This document shows positions 46,218 through 56,046 of a DNA stretch of 64,000 nt, in pieces (the first letter of the stretch is position 1; each line of letters begins with the position of its first letter). The translations under genes and the position numbers were made by a program. Origin of the DNA: Bordetella parapertussis (GTDB lineage: Bacteria > Pseudomonadota > Gammaproteobacteria > Burkholderiales > Burkholderiaceae_D); assembly GCA_945883145.1 (NCBI GenBank), contig CAMCXB010000002.1, positions 1 to 64,000 of the forward strand. Reading direction: 5' to 3'. The notes under the pieces were generated by a model, which was not told the origin of the DNA, made no database searches, and was given only the letters and a program-made list of their open reading frames with translations.

Positions 46218-47735
46218 ATGTGTGGCATTGTAGGTGTTGTTTCTCACGGACCGGTCAATCAAATCATTTATGACGCTTTGCTGTTACTACAGCATCGTGG
46301 TCAAGATGCCGCAGGTATTGCAACCAGCCATGGCAATACCTTTAGCATGCATAAAGCGAATGGTTTGGTACGCGATGTTTTTCGTACGCGGAATATGCGT
46401 TCTTTGCCGGGTAACTCAGGTATAGGTCAATGTCGTTATCCCACCGCCGGATCTTCGAGTGAAGAAGAAGCGCAGCCTTTTTATGTGAATGCTCCTTTTG
46501 GAATCACCTTAGCGCATAACGGTAATTTGACCAATGCAGATCAACTTAAAATAGAAATGTTTAAGAATGATCGCCGTCATATCAACACCGATTCCGATTC
46601 TGAAGTGTTACTCAATGTCTTAGCGCATGAGATACAACAATCCACTAGTAGCTTCTCGCTTGATCCGCACACTATCTTTAATGCAGTCACTGCATTGCAT
46701 AAGCGAGTCAGAGGTTCCTACGCAGTTGTTGCACAAGTAGCTGGTTATGGTTTGCTCGCGTTTCGTGATCCTTATGGCATACGTCCTTTGTGCATAGGTT
46801 TTAATGACACCGAAAAAGGACCTGAATATTTAATCGCTAGTGAATCAGTCGCATTAGAAGGATTAGGTTTTCATTTCTTGCGCGATGTCTTGCCGGGTGA
46901 AGCAATATTCATTGATAACGATGGCAAGCTATATAACCAACAATGTGCTGAATCGCCGACCTTAAATCCTTGTGCGTTTGAATTTGTTTATCTGGCACGT
47001 CCTGATTCTGTGATTGATGGCGCATCAGTATATGCAGCGCGATTAAAAATGGGTGAATATCTGGCGCATAAAATTCGTCGTGAATTTGCTGCCGGTGATA
47101 TTGATGTGGTGATGCCTATTCCTGATTCTTCGCGTCCATCTGCGATGGAATTAGCGATGACACTTAATTTAGATTATCGCGAAGGCTTTATTAAGAACCG
47201 CTACATAGGTCGTACCTTCTTAATGCCAGGGCAGGCTATACGCAGAAAATCTGTACGTCAAAAACTCAATGCGATTAGTGCGGAATTCAAAGGTAAGAGT
47301 GTATTGCTCGTAGATGATTCCATCGTACGTGGTACGACTAGCCGTGAGATCGTACAGATGGCACGTGACTCAGGTGCTCGTCGTGTGATTTTTGCTTCTG
47401 CTGCACCACCGGTGAAATATCCTAATGTGTATGGCATAGACATGCCTACCCGCGATGAGCTAATTGCTTACAACCGCACTAACGAAGAAGTCTGCCGTGA
47501 AATCACAGCCGATGCGCTGGTGTATCAAGACATAGAAGATATGAAGCGTTCGATTTCTGATATCAATCCTATGTTGAAAAAATTCGAAGCTTCTTGTTTT
47601 GATGGTGAATACATCACAGGCGATATCTCACGTGATTATTTAGATAGAATCGAATTTGCCCGTGCCAATCCAAAAGTTGTGATGGAAGATGCGGTACGTA
47701 CGCAACTCAATCTCAATTTAGCGCAGATAGAATAG
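46218..47735 (+). CDS. purF: Amidophosphoribosyltransferase
   Basis: A 505-residue enzyme starting purine synthesis from PRPP and glutamine. The ATG at 46218 is followed at once by TGT, giving the N-terminal nucleophile Cys (MCGIVGVVSHG) exposed after Met removal; GAGGAG lies 6 bases ahead. The frame is open to 46191, but that start would bury the nucleophile. The glutaminase domain is residues 1-230 and the PRPP-binding loop is VLLVDDSIVRGTTSREIVQM. It is followed by metZ as in many proteobacteria. Confidence 0.96.
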   Translation: MCGIVGVVSHGPVNQIIYDALLLLQHRGQDAAGIATSHGNTFSMHKANGLVRDVFRTRNMRSLPGNSGIGQCRYPTAGSSSEEEAQPFYVNAPFGITLAHNGNLTNADQLKIEMFKNDRRHINTDSDSEVLLNVLAHEIQQSTSSFSLDPHTIFNAVTALHKRVRGSYAVVAQVAGYGLLAFRDPYGIRPLCIGFNDTEKGPEYLIASESVALEGLGFHFLRDVLPGEAIFIDNDGKLYNQQCAESPTLNPCAFEFVYLARPDSVIDGASVYAARLKMGEYLAHKIRREFAAGDIDVVMPIPDSSRPSAMELAMTLNLDYREGFIKNRYIGRTFLMPGQAIRRKSVRQKLNAISAEFKGKSVLLVDDSIVRGTTSREIVQMARDSGARRVIFASAAPPVKYPNVYGIDMPTRDELIAYNRTNEEVCREITADALVYQDIEDMKRSISDINPMLKKFEASCFDGEYITGDISRDYLDRIEFARANPKVVMEDAVRTQLNLNLAQIE

Positions 47736-47758
47736 CTATAGTTTTACATTGCATTGCC

Positions 47759-49018
47759 ATGACAACTAAAAAAACATTCGGTTTTACCTCAACGATTTTG
47801 CATAGCGATAGGCAAAAGACGATTGAGCATGGCTCATTGCATAAGCCTGTCCATCATTCAGTTGCATTTGGTTATAGCGATGCACGCGATTTAGCGGCTG
47901 TATTTCAAGGTAAAAAATCAGGCTATCGCTATGGACGTCAAGGCAATCCTACCGTCACTGCTTTAGAAGAAAAAGTCACACGCATGGAAGATGGTTATTC
48001 TACGTTGTGTTTTGCGACAGGTATGGCTGCAATAGGCGCCTTAGTGCAAGGCTTGCTGCGTAGTGGTGATCATGTTATTTCGTCTTCTTTTTTATTTGGG
48101 AATACGAATAGCTTGTGGCAGACCGTAGAAGTGCAGGGAATGCCAGTGTCGTTTGTTGATGCGACCGATGTGGCAAATGTGGAGCGTGCCATCACACCAG
48201 CAACACGCATGGTGTTTGTAGAAACGATAGCCAATCCTCGTACTCAAATAGTTGATCTAGAGCGTATAGGTCAGCTATGCGCCAAGCATGGCATTTTGTA
48301 TGTGGTGGATAACACCATGACCTCGCCGTATTTATTTCGTCCTAAAGCAGTGGGTGCGAGCTTCGTCATTAATGCATTAACTAAATACATAGGTGGACAC
48401 GGTAATGCTTTAGGTGGCAGTCTGACAGACACAGGTTTGTTTGATTGGAATCGCTATTCGAATATTGCCGAAACTTATAAACGCTTTGAAACTAAACAGT
48501 GGGGCATGGCGCAATTGCGTGCGAAAGCCTTACGTGATTTTGGTGCTTCACTAGGTCCTGAAGCAGCGCATCATTTAGCAGTGGGTACTGAAACCATAGC
48601 GTTACGAGTTGAAAGACAATCAGCTAGTGCACTTGCCTTAACAAGCATGTTGGCTAAAGATGCACGTGTCGCTGCTGTGTATTACCCTGGTTTGACGCAA
48701 CATCCTCAACACGCATTAGCGAGTCAATTATTTAAAGCCTATGGTGGCTTGTTTAGTTTCGAACTAAAAGCGGGTTTGGATTGTTTTGATTACATCAATC
48801 ATCTACAGCTTGCTATTCCTTCTAGCAATCTAGGTGATACACGAACACTCATCATTCCAGTGGCACACACGATTTATCATGAAATGGGTGCAGAGCGTCG
48901 CGCTAGTATGGGTATTGCGGAATCCTTGATTCGAGTCTCAACCGGTATTGAAGAGACTGAAGATTTATTACAAGATTTTGCACAAGCCTTAGATGCTGTG
49001 AGTCCACCAAAAAAATAA
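47759..49018 (+). CDS. metZ: O-succinylhomoserine sulfhydrylase
   Basis: A 419-residue PLP enzyme of the Cys/Met family, making homocysteine from O-succinylhomoserine and sulphide. FGFTSTILHSDRQKTIEHGS at the start, YRYGRQGNPTVTALEEKVTRMEDG, VDNTMTSPYLFRPKAVGAS and the PLP lysine in NALTKYIGGHGNALGG are seen. The position after purF is diagnostic for MetZ in beta- and gammaproteobacteria. Acyl specificity (succinyl or acetyl) is inferred; metY at 25.6 kb is the acetyl-type paralogue. It is convergent with the LOG gene, 5 bases apart. Confidence 0.88.
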   Translation: MTTKKTFGFTSTILHSDRQKTIEHGSLHKPVHHSVAFGYSDARDLAAVFQGKKSGYRYGRQGNPTVTALEEKVTRMEDGYSTLCFATGMAAIGALVQGLLRSGDHVISSSFLFGNTNSLWQTVEVQGMPVSFVDATDVANVERAITPATRMVFVETIANPRTQIVDLERIGQLCAKHGILYVVDNTMTSPYLFRPKAVGASFVINALTKYIGGHGNALGGSLTDTGLFDWNRYSNIAETYKRFETKQWGMAQLRAKALRDFGASLGPEAAHHLAVGTETIALRVERQSASALALTSMLAKDARVAAVYYPGLTQHPQHALASQLFKAYGGLFSFELKAGLDCFDYINHLQLAIPSSNLGDTRTLIIPVAHTIYHEMGAERRASMGIAESLIRVSTGIEETEDLLQDFAQALDAVSPPKK

Positions 49019-49023
49019 ATTAT

Positions 49024-49635
49024 CTAAGGTCCTAGTGTGCGCGCAGCTTGTCGGCTTAGCCAACTCACACCGGCTTTCATTTCAAACTGTTGTAGCTTAG
49101 TAATGAGCTGATTTGCATCCTTATCCACTAAAAGTAGCTCAGCATGTTCAGCGCGTAAAAATCCTTGTTGTACTTGATGTTGCAGAAAATCGATTAAGCC
49201 ATTAAAAAAATCGGCTGTGTTGAATAAGCCTATAGGTTTTTCATGAAAGCCTAACTGAGCCCAAGTTAAGACTTCAAATAATTCTTCCAAAGTCCCGATG
49301 CCACCGGGCATAGCAATAAAGCCATCCGATAGTTCAGCCATCTTAGCTTTGCGCGCATGCATATCATCGACAACAATGAGTTCTGTCAGGTGATGATGTC
49401 CCACTTCCGTTTCCATTAATGCCTTAGGAATCACACCGGTAACATGTCCTCCTAATGCGAGTACAGCATCTGCGATTTTCCCCATTAAGCCAACCTGACC
49501 GCCACCGTATATCAAAGCGATCTGATTGTTTACTAGGCACTGCGCAAGTTGACTCGCTGCTTGCGAATAGATGGGATCATGCCCAGTCGAAGCACCACAA
49601 TAAACACATAGACTTTGTATGGATTTTTTAGACAT
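49024..49635 (-). CDS. LOG-family protein (cytokinin riboside 5'-monophosphate phosphoribohydrolase type)
   Basis: A 203-residue Rossmann-fold protein of the LOG/TIGR00730 group. Key motifs: IYGGGQVGLMG, DMHARKAKM (catalytic Arg95) and PGGIGTLEE (residues 110-118). Relatives hydrolyse nucleotide 5'-monophosphates and release cytokinin or other bases; the bacterial role is mostly nucleotide salvage or clean-up. It is divergent from the TetR gene, sharing a 193-base control region that contains a candidate operator. Confidence 0.9.
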   Translation of the reverse strand: MSKKSIQSLCVYCGASTGHDPIYSQAASQLAQCLVNNQIALIYGGGQVGLMGKIADAVLALGGHVTGVIPKALMETEVGHHHLTELIVVDDMHARKAKMAELSDGFIAMPGGIGTLEELFEVLTWAQLGFHEKPIGLFNTADFFNGLIDFLQHQVQQGFLRAEHAELLLVDKDANQLITKLQQFEMKAGVSWLSRQAARTLGP

Positions 49636-49727
49636 GAAGCTAGCTCATTTCGCTCATTTTTTTAATTAATAAAAAATATCATACTGGAATAAGGTTCATT
49701 GCAACTTATTGCCTATTTATTGTTGAC

Positions 49728-49752
49728 AGTAAGGAGTTAATGCGTCCTTACT
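49728..49752. promoter_or_regulatory. Candidate TetR operator overlapping a -35 box
   Basis: AGTAAGGA (49728-49735) and TCCTTACT (49745-49752) form a perfect 8-bp inverted repeat separated by 9 bases. TTGACA, a consensus -35, lies at 49723-49728 and touches the left arm. It sits between the divergent LOG and TetR genes, so autoregulation is likely. Confidence 0.55.
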
Positions 49753-49828
49753 AAATAGACAAGAAGCTCAATGCGAGTCTCTCGCTTATAATTAATACTT
49801 GTCAACCGATCAGCCTAAAAAGTAACCA

Positions 49829-50434
49829 ATGAGTAAAGAGCCTAAATTGTCATTTAAGCAGCAACAATTAATTGTGCGTGAAAACGCGATTATTGATGCA
49901 ACCAATGCCTTGCTTGCTCAAAAAGGTTATGACCTCATGACGATGGATGAGGTGGCAGCAGAAGTTGGGATTGCTAAAGCCAGTTTATATAAACACTTTC
50001 CCTCAAAAGAAGCGCTCGCAGCAGCAGCTATGGTTAGGTTGTTAGAAAACACCATATCGTTTGTGCGTGATCTGGATACACAGCTATCCGCAATAGAACA
50101 ATTAAAAAGCGTATTGAAGTGGGCGTTAGATATTCGCATCAAAGGCGGATTGCCCACTCTCCCAAATGAAAACACTAGTTTGCGTGACGCCTTATTGAAT
50201 AACAATCGTTATCTAAATCGCTTACTAGATTTAAATGAACACATGGCGGGTTTGATAGAAAAAGCCAGAACAGAAGGGGTGATTCGTCAGGATCTGCCGG
50301 TGGATGTAGTGTTGTTTACAATCTATGCACGTTCATGTGATCCCACTTTAGACTATCTGAGATCATCAGGACAATACACAGATGAACAAGTTATCGATTT
50401 TCTGATATCAACTTGTTTTCGCGGGCTGCAGTAA
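49829..50434 (+). CDS. TetR/AcrR-family transcriptional regulator
   Basis: A 201-residue regulator with an N-terminal helix-turn-helix (about residues 18-65: IIDATNALLAQKGYDLMTMD, EVAAEVGIAKASLYKHFPSK) and a helical ligand-binding C-terminal domain. The family usually represses neighbours and itself until a small ligand binds. Candidate targets are the divergent LOG gene and its own promoter. Its last 44 bases overlap the convergent lipase gene. The ligand is unknown. Confidence 0.92.
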   Translation: MSKEPKLSFKQQQLIVRENAIIDATNALLAQKGYDLMTMDEVAAEVGIAKASLYKHFPSKEALAAAAMVRLLENTISFVRDLDTQLSAIEQLKSVLKWALDIRIKGGLPTLPNENTSLRDALLNNNRYLNRLLDLNEHMAGLIEKARTEGVIRQDLPVDVVLFTIYARSCDPTLDYLRSSGQYTDEQVIDFLISTCFRGLQ

Positions 50435-51338
50435 TTTCTTGCATCACAATGTTTACTGATTGTTTAGTAAATGCTAATGCAATATGCCCGACTAAATCAA
50501 TTTCTATATTGCGTGCATGCGGTAAATAAGACGAATGTTGCGGTGATACGATGTTGTCATGCCGTGAATAAATCGACACAATCTTTGAACATGTAGCGGG
50601 TGCTGAAGATACATTCAGTGTATTGATCCAGCTACTAGCTTCCTGATTGTCATTCCAACGCATTTGATAAGCATTCATACCCCATGCTGCTGCCGCTAAC
50701 TTACTGCCATGATGCGGTGTGCCTAGCGTAATTAAGCGCGCAATTTTCTCTTCACCATAGCGTCGCATATAAGCACGTGCAGATAGTCCTCCCATGCTGT
50801 GCCCCACAATAACGACTTGTGACTGACCTGTATGTTGGCACAGTGTTGTGATGGCATTGTGAATGAGAACTGCATAGTCATCAATGCCTGCTAACACCGG
50901 TTCGCAATCTATCGCGCTATGGGTAATTTTTTGTTTTTGCAGTACACGACTGACATTACTCCAATAACCACTGTTACAACCATAACCATGAATGAGTAAT
51001 ACAGGTAAGCCAACATGCTGCGTGCTAGAGCGAAAACTAAAACCTGCAAATGGAAACGACCAATACCAACATACGCTACTCCAGTAAAATTCTTGCAGTA
51101 TAAGTTGTAGTAATTGCCAGCGATGATATTTTTTACCTTCAGCCCGTGTTACATCGAACACAGCAGCAGTAAAAAAATTATTGATAATGATATAAGTGCG
51201 AGGCAGTGATGTTAAGACAGTGCTGATCACAATCGCTAACAATGTTTCAGTCAATTCCATTGATACTATCCACACAGACAATAGCGCAATACTGACTAAC
51301 TGCACAAACAGCATAAATTGTGTGAAGCTGGCAATCAT
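50391..51338 (-). CDS. Membrane-anchored alpha/beta hydrolase (lipase-like)
   Basis: A 315-residue protein. Residues 1-62 hold two hydrophobic helices (FMLFVQLVSIALLSVWIVSM and a second before NNFFTAAVFD), then an alpha/beta hydrolase domain with oxyanion HGYGCNSGYW, nucleophile elbow GHSMGG (Ser181) and LITLGTPHHGSKLA, as in triacylglycerol lipases and cutinase-like esterases. The catalytic His is probably in DLVGHIAL. The ATG overlaps the RDD gene stop (ATGA), so the two are co-translated. The 3' end overlaps tetR convergently by 44 bases. Confidence 0.85.
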   Translation of the reverse strand: MIASFTQFMLFVQLVSIALLSVWIVSMELTETLLAIVISTVLTSLPRTYIIINNFFTAAVFDVTRAEGKKYHRWQLLQLILQEFYWSSVCWYWSFPFAGFSFRSSTQHVGLPVLLIHGYGCNSGYWSNVSRVLQKQKITHSAIDCEPVLAGIDDYAVLIHNAITTLCQHTGQSQVVIVGHSMGGLSARAYMRRYGEEKIARLITLGTPHHGSKLAAAAWGMNAYQMRWNDNQEASSWINTLNVSSAPATCSKIVSIYSRHDNIVSPQHSSYLPHARNIEIDLVGHIALAFTKQSVNIVMQEITAARENKLISENR

Positions 51339-51898
51339 GCTGTTGGTTCAGTCGGTGGAGTGGATGTTGGTTTGATTATTTTCTCTAGCTGATTTAAGCG
51401 CGTTTTAGCCCATCTATCATGCAGGTATTGCCTATCAGGGTGGAGAAAAATAGCTGCAGCCCACAAGATGAAATTCGCAGTCGGCAAAATCACCAACATC
51501 CAGCCCTGTGCATGAAATAAAGAAGCGATTGCTAATCCTGGCACAAACCACAACCACATCAATACATAACGCAGCAATGCACGTTGCCAATTGAGTGCTT
51601 CACCATTTACTGTGGTGAGTTGTATGCGCCATGTTTTCATTGCCAGCGTTTGCCCGCCATGGGTCCAAAACCAGATGAAGTAAACGCCCAACACGGTAAA
51701 TAACCAGATGATTAAAGGCGTACGCATGTACAGCGCATGACGTTGTTGGATGAGGGTAGAAAATAACCAAGTAGCGATGAATAACAGGCCGAATAACAAC
51801 ATTGCTTCATACACCATACAAAGCAATCGCACACGTAGTGAGGGCGCGTTGCGTGATGAAGATTTGGTGGCTGGTGGTGAAGTGAGAGTAGTGTTCAA
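51335..51898 (-). CDS. RDD-domain membrane protein
   Basis: A small integral membrane protein of the RDD family. The R and D signature residues occur in SLRVRLLCMVYEAMLLFGLL (first helix), then GVYFIWFWTHGGQTLAMKTW, and the last helix is followed by LHDRWAKTRL. Function of the family is unsettled (ion exchange and stress roles reported). The start is uncertain: no ATG fits. I choose TTG at 51898 (187 residues); a TTG at 51991 would add a non-conserved 31-residue stretch. It overlaps the lipase gene by 4 bases. Confidence 0.78.
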   Translation of the reverse strand: MNTTLTSPPATKSSSRNAPSLRVRLLCMVYEAMLLFGLLFIATWLFSTLIQQRHALYMRTPLIIWLFTVLGVYFIWFWTHGGQTLAMKTWRIQLTTVNGEALNWQRALLRYVLMWLWFVPGLAIASLFHAQGWMLVILPTANFILWAAAIFLHPDRQYLHDRWAKTRLNQLEKIIKPTSTPPTEPTA

Positions 51899-52456
51899 GA
51901 TGACGCTATCAATGAAATGAAATGGAATGGGATGCAATAAACAGTCATTGTAAAGCGAGTCAGCCTGAATGAATGATCGGCCAGTTTGCAAAGCGCTGAA
52001 GGGCTAAACATAGGCGTTAGGTTTCAATATTGATAATAACTGCAAAGATCAGCGATACAAGCGCGATTTGAGCCCTCAAAATCCTTGATTTCAAACGATT
52101 TTCCCCAGATTGGACTTGACCGACTTGCTGCAACGCAGTAACGTATTGATCCCCTGTCATCCACAGGGGAATCCTGTGCCTTGCCACGGGTGGCGCAAGA
52201 CGCTGCTCGTGCGACAAGGCTCTTTCATTTTGAAAGCTGTTTGCTCTAACCCACGCCACAAGCGTGAAGAATCTTTTGTTGTTTTACGCCCTCAGGCTGC
52301 ACGAGTCGCGTTTAGCGTTGGTTTGAAATACATCTGGGTATGTATAACGGACTGACGTGACCGCACAAAAAAGGAATGTCCGAGGATAAAACAACTGCCG
52401 ATTCTATTAGGAGAGAGCATCCGATCAATCTCCCATGGACCTTGAAAGGAAGTTGT
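51899..52456 (+). promoter_or_regulatory. ilvB: Long structured leader region before ilvB
   Basis: A gap of over 550 bases without a convincing gene. It contains hairpins: CCCCTGT/ACAGGGG at 52151-52169 (5-base loop), CTTGC/GCAAG around 52180-52199, and CACGC/GCGTG at 52252-52266 followed by a T-rich stretch. A TATAAC lies at 52343-52348. AAGGAAG at about 52446 is the ribosome site for ilvB. A cis-regulatory leader responsive to branched-chain amino acids is plausible (ilvH/ilvB-type leader motifs are reported in betaproteobacteria), but I cannot fit a specific model. Confidence 0.45.
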
Positions 52457-54172
52457 ATGAGTCAAGAAATCACTGGCGCAGAAATTCTTGTGCGCTGTCT
52501 AGCCGAAGAGGGCGTCGAGCATGTGTTCGGCTATCCCGGTGGCGCTGTACTTTATATTTACGACGAAATTTTTAAGCAGAATAAGTTTCAGCACATACTC
52601 GTTCGTCATGAACAAGCTGCTGTACATGCTGCTGATGCGTATTCACGTTGTTCGAATAAGATTGGTGTAGCACTCGTGACCTCAGGTCCTGGTGTAACCA
52701 ATGCGGTAACGGGTTTGGCTACTGCCTATATGGATTCTATTCCTATGGTGGTGATCACAGGTCAGGTACCTTCGCATGCAATAGGACAAGACGCATTTCA
52801 AGAATGCGATACCGTCGGTATTACCCGCCCTTGCGTAAAACATAATTTCTTGGTCAAGGATGTAAAAGACTTGGCCATGACGATGAAAAAAGCTTTTTAT
52901 ATTGCGACCACTGGCCGTCCTGGTCCAGTGCTAGTTGATATACCAAAAGACATCACGATTCACAAAACCACTTATGAGTATCCGCAAGAATTAGAAATGC
53001 GTTCTTATAAGCCGGTAGAAAAAGGTCATGCGGGTCAAATCAGAAAAGCGGTGCAGTTATTACTGACTGCTGAGCGTCCTATGATTTATACCGGTGGTGG
53101 TGTGATTTTGTCGGATGCTTCACCTGAGCTCAATAAATTAGTCGATAAACTCGGTTATCCCTGTACCAATACCTTGATGGGTCTGGGTGCATATCGTTCA
53201 ACCAGTGAGCACTTTGTTGGTATGCCAGGTATGCATGGCACCTATGAAGCTAACATGGCAATGCAGCACTGTGATGTGCTGATTGCGATTGGTGCGCGTT
53301 TCGATGACCGCGTAATTGGCAATCCAAAACATTTCGCAACCAACCCACGCAAAATCATTCATATTGATATTGATCCTTCTTCAATTTCAAAACGTGTGAA
53401 AGTTGATATTCCTATCGTTGGCAATGTCAAAGAAGTGTTGAATGAAATTTTGTCTCAACTCGATGCTGCTGAAACCAAACCTAATGCCACTGCGATCTCT
53501 GCATGGTGGAAGCAAGTTAATGAGTGGCGTAAAAAAGAATGTTTGAAATATCCAACGTCAACGGAAGTCATCAAACCACAGTCAGTCGTACAAAAACTGT
53601 GGGAAGTCACCAAAGGTGATGCCTTCATTACATCCGACGTAGGTCAACATCAAATGTGGGCAGCGCAGTACTACGGATTTGATAAGCCACGTCGTTGGAT
53701 TAATTCAGGTGGCTTGGGCACCATGGGTGTGGGCTTGCCCTATGCAATGGGTGTACAAATGGCACATCCTGATGCAACGGTAGCTTGCGTGACGGGTGAA
53801 GCTTCAATACAGATGTGTATACAAGAGCTCGCAACATGTAAGCAATATCATCTGACACCAAAAATCATTTTGCTCAACAATCGTTATCTCGGTATGGTGC
53901 GTCAGTGGCAGCAGATTGATTATGACAAACGCTATTCAGAGTCCTACATGGATTCCTTGCCTAATTTCGATAAATTAGCAGAATCATTTGGCCATGTGGG
54001 TATGACCATTACCAAACCTAGTGATGTGGAATCATCATTAAAAGATGCCTTCGCGATGAAAGACAAACTCGTCTTCATGAATTTCATCACCGATCGCGAT
54101 GAAAACGTATGGCCTATGGTGAAAGCAGGTAAGGGTCTGACTGAGATGCTGCTTGGTTCGGAGGATCTATAA
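52457..54172 (+). CDS. ilvB: Acetolactate synthase, large (catalytic) subunit
   Basis: A 571-residue TPP enzyme condensing pyruvate with pyruvate or 2-oxobutyrate, the first common step to Val, Leu and Ile. The catalytic Glu is in LVRHEQAAVHAADAYSR; GARFDDRVIGN binds FAD; the TPP motif begins at G447 and ends with LLNNRYLGMVRQWQQ. I choose the ATG at 52457 (MSQEITGAEILVRCLAEEGV) because of AAGGAAG upstream, rather than the in-frame 52376. Oddity: the usual GDG/GEG of the TPP motif reads G447-E448-A449 here. It is followed 1 base later by ilvH. Confidence 0.95.
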   Translation: MSQEITGAEILVRCLAEEGVEHVFGYPGGAVLYIYDEIFKQNKFQHILVRHEQAAVHAADAYSRCSNKIGVALVTSGPGVTNAVTGLATAYMDSIPMVVITGQVPSHAIGQDAFQECDTVGITRPCVKHNFLVKDVKDLAMTMKKAFYIATTGRPGPVLVDIPKDITIHKTTYEYPQELEMRSYKPVEKGHAGQIRKAVQLLLTAERPMIYTGGGVILSDASPELNKLVDKLGYPCTNTLMGLGAYRSTSEHFVGMPGMHGTYEANMAMQHCDVLIAIGARFDDRVIGNPKHFATNPRKIIHIDIDPSSISKRVKVDIPIVGNVKEVLNEILSQLDAAETKPNATAISAWWKQVNEWRKKECLKYPTSTEVIKPQSVVQKLWEVTKGDAFITSDVGQHQMWAAQYYGFDKPRRWINSGGLGTMGVGLPYAMGVQMAHPDATVACVTGEASIQMCIQELATCKQYHLTPKIILLNNRYLGMVRQWQQIDYDKRYSESYMDSLPNFDKLAESFGHVGMTITKPSDVESSLKDAFAMKDKLVFMNFITDRDENVWPMVKAGKGLTEMLLGSEDL

Positions 54173-54173
54173 C

Positions 54174-54665
54174 ATGCGCCATATTATTTCTGCCTTATTA
54201 GAAAATGAAGCCGGTGCGTTGTCACGTGTCGTAGGATTATTTTCTGCGCGTGGCTATAACATTGAGACGCTGACCGTTGCACCTACTGAAGATGCAACAC
54301 TGTCACGTATGACTATCGTGACTTCAGGTTCAGATGATGTGGTTGAACAAATTACAAAACATTTGAATCGCTTAATCGAAGTCGTGAAAGTAGTTGATCT
54401 CACAGAAGGCGCGTTTATTGAACGTGAACTCATGTTGATCAAAGTACGTGCAGTAGGTAAAGAGCGCGAAGAAATGAAGCGTACTACGGATATCTTCCGT
54501 GGTCGCATCATCGATGTCACTGATAAGACTTACACCATTGAGCTGACAGGGAATAAATCCAAGCTTGATGCATTCATTGATGCCATCGACCGTGCATCCA
54601 TACTTGAAACCGTCCGCACTGGTGGATCGGGCATAGGGCGTGGTGAACGAATTCTCAAGGTTTAA
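54174..54665 (+). CDS. ilvH: Acetolactate synthase, small (regulatory) subunit
   Basis: A 163-residue subunit with an N-terminal ACT domain (MRHIISALLENEAGALSRVV, GLFSARGYNIETLTVAPTED) that binds valine for feedback inhibition, and a C-terminal ferredoxin-like domain. It starts at the ATG at 54174, one base after the ilvB stop, with GGAGG inside the ilvB 3' end. ilvC follows 43 bases later. Confidence 0.96.
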   Translation: MRHIISALLENEAGALSRVVGLFSARGYNIETLTVAPTEDATLSRMTIVTSGSDDVVEQITKHLNRLIEVVKVVDLTEGAFIERELMLIKVRAVGKEREEMKRTTDIFRGRIIDVTDKTYTIELTGNKSKLDAFIDAIDRASILETVRTGGSGIGRGERILKV

Positions 54666-54693
54666 TTCAATCAACAACTTAGACAATTTTTAA

Positions 54694-55978
<1,285 letters not shown>

Positions 55979-55996
55979 AAGCTTGTATTGAAAATG

Positions 55997-56027
55997 AAAA
56001 AGGCTGCACATCTGTGCAGCCTTTTTT
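55997..56027. terminator. Second terminator, usable in both directions
   Basis: GGCTGCAC (56002-56009) and GTGCAGCC (56014-56021) flanked by AAAAA and TTTTTT. The stem differs from the first terminator in only one base pair, so it may be its duplicated counterpart. It also ends the convergent 564-aa gene. Confidence 0.88.
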
Positions 56028-56046
56028 GTGTCTACGTAATAGCTAA

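Noticed and set aside
52110..52355. Open frame of 81 codons on the + strand before ilvB
   Set aside because: No ribosome site, no recognisable protein, and it overlaps the hairpins of the leader; a frame of 80 codons on the other strand overlaps it equally.
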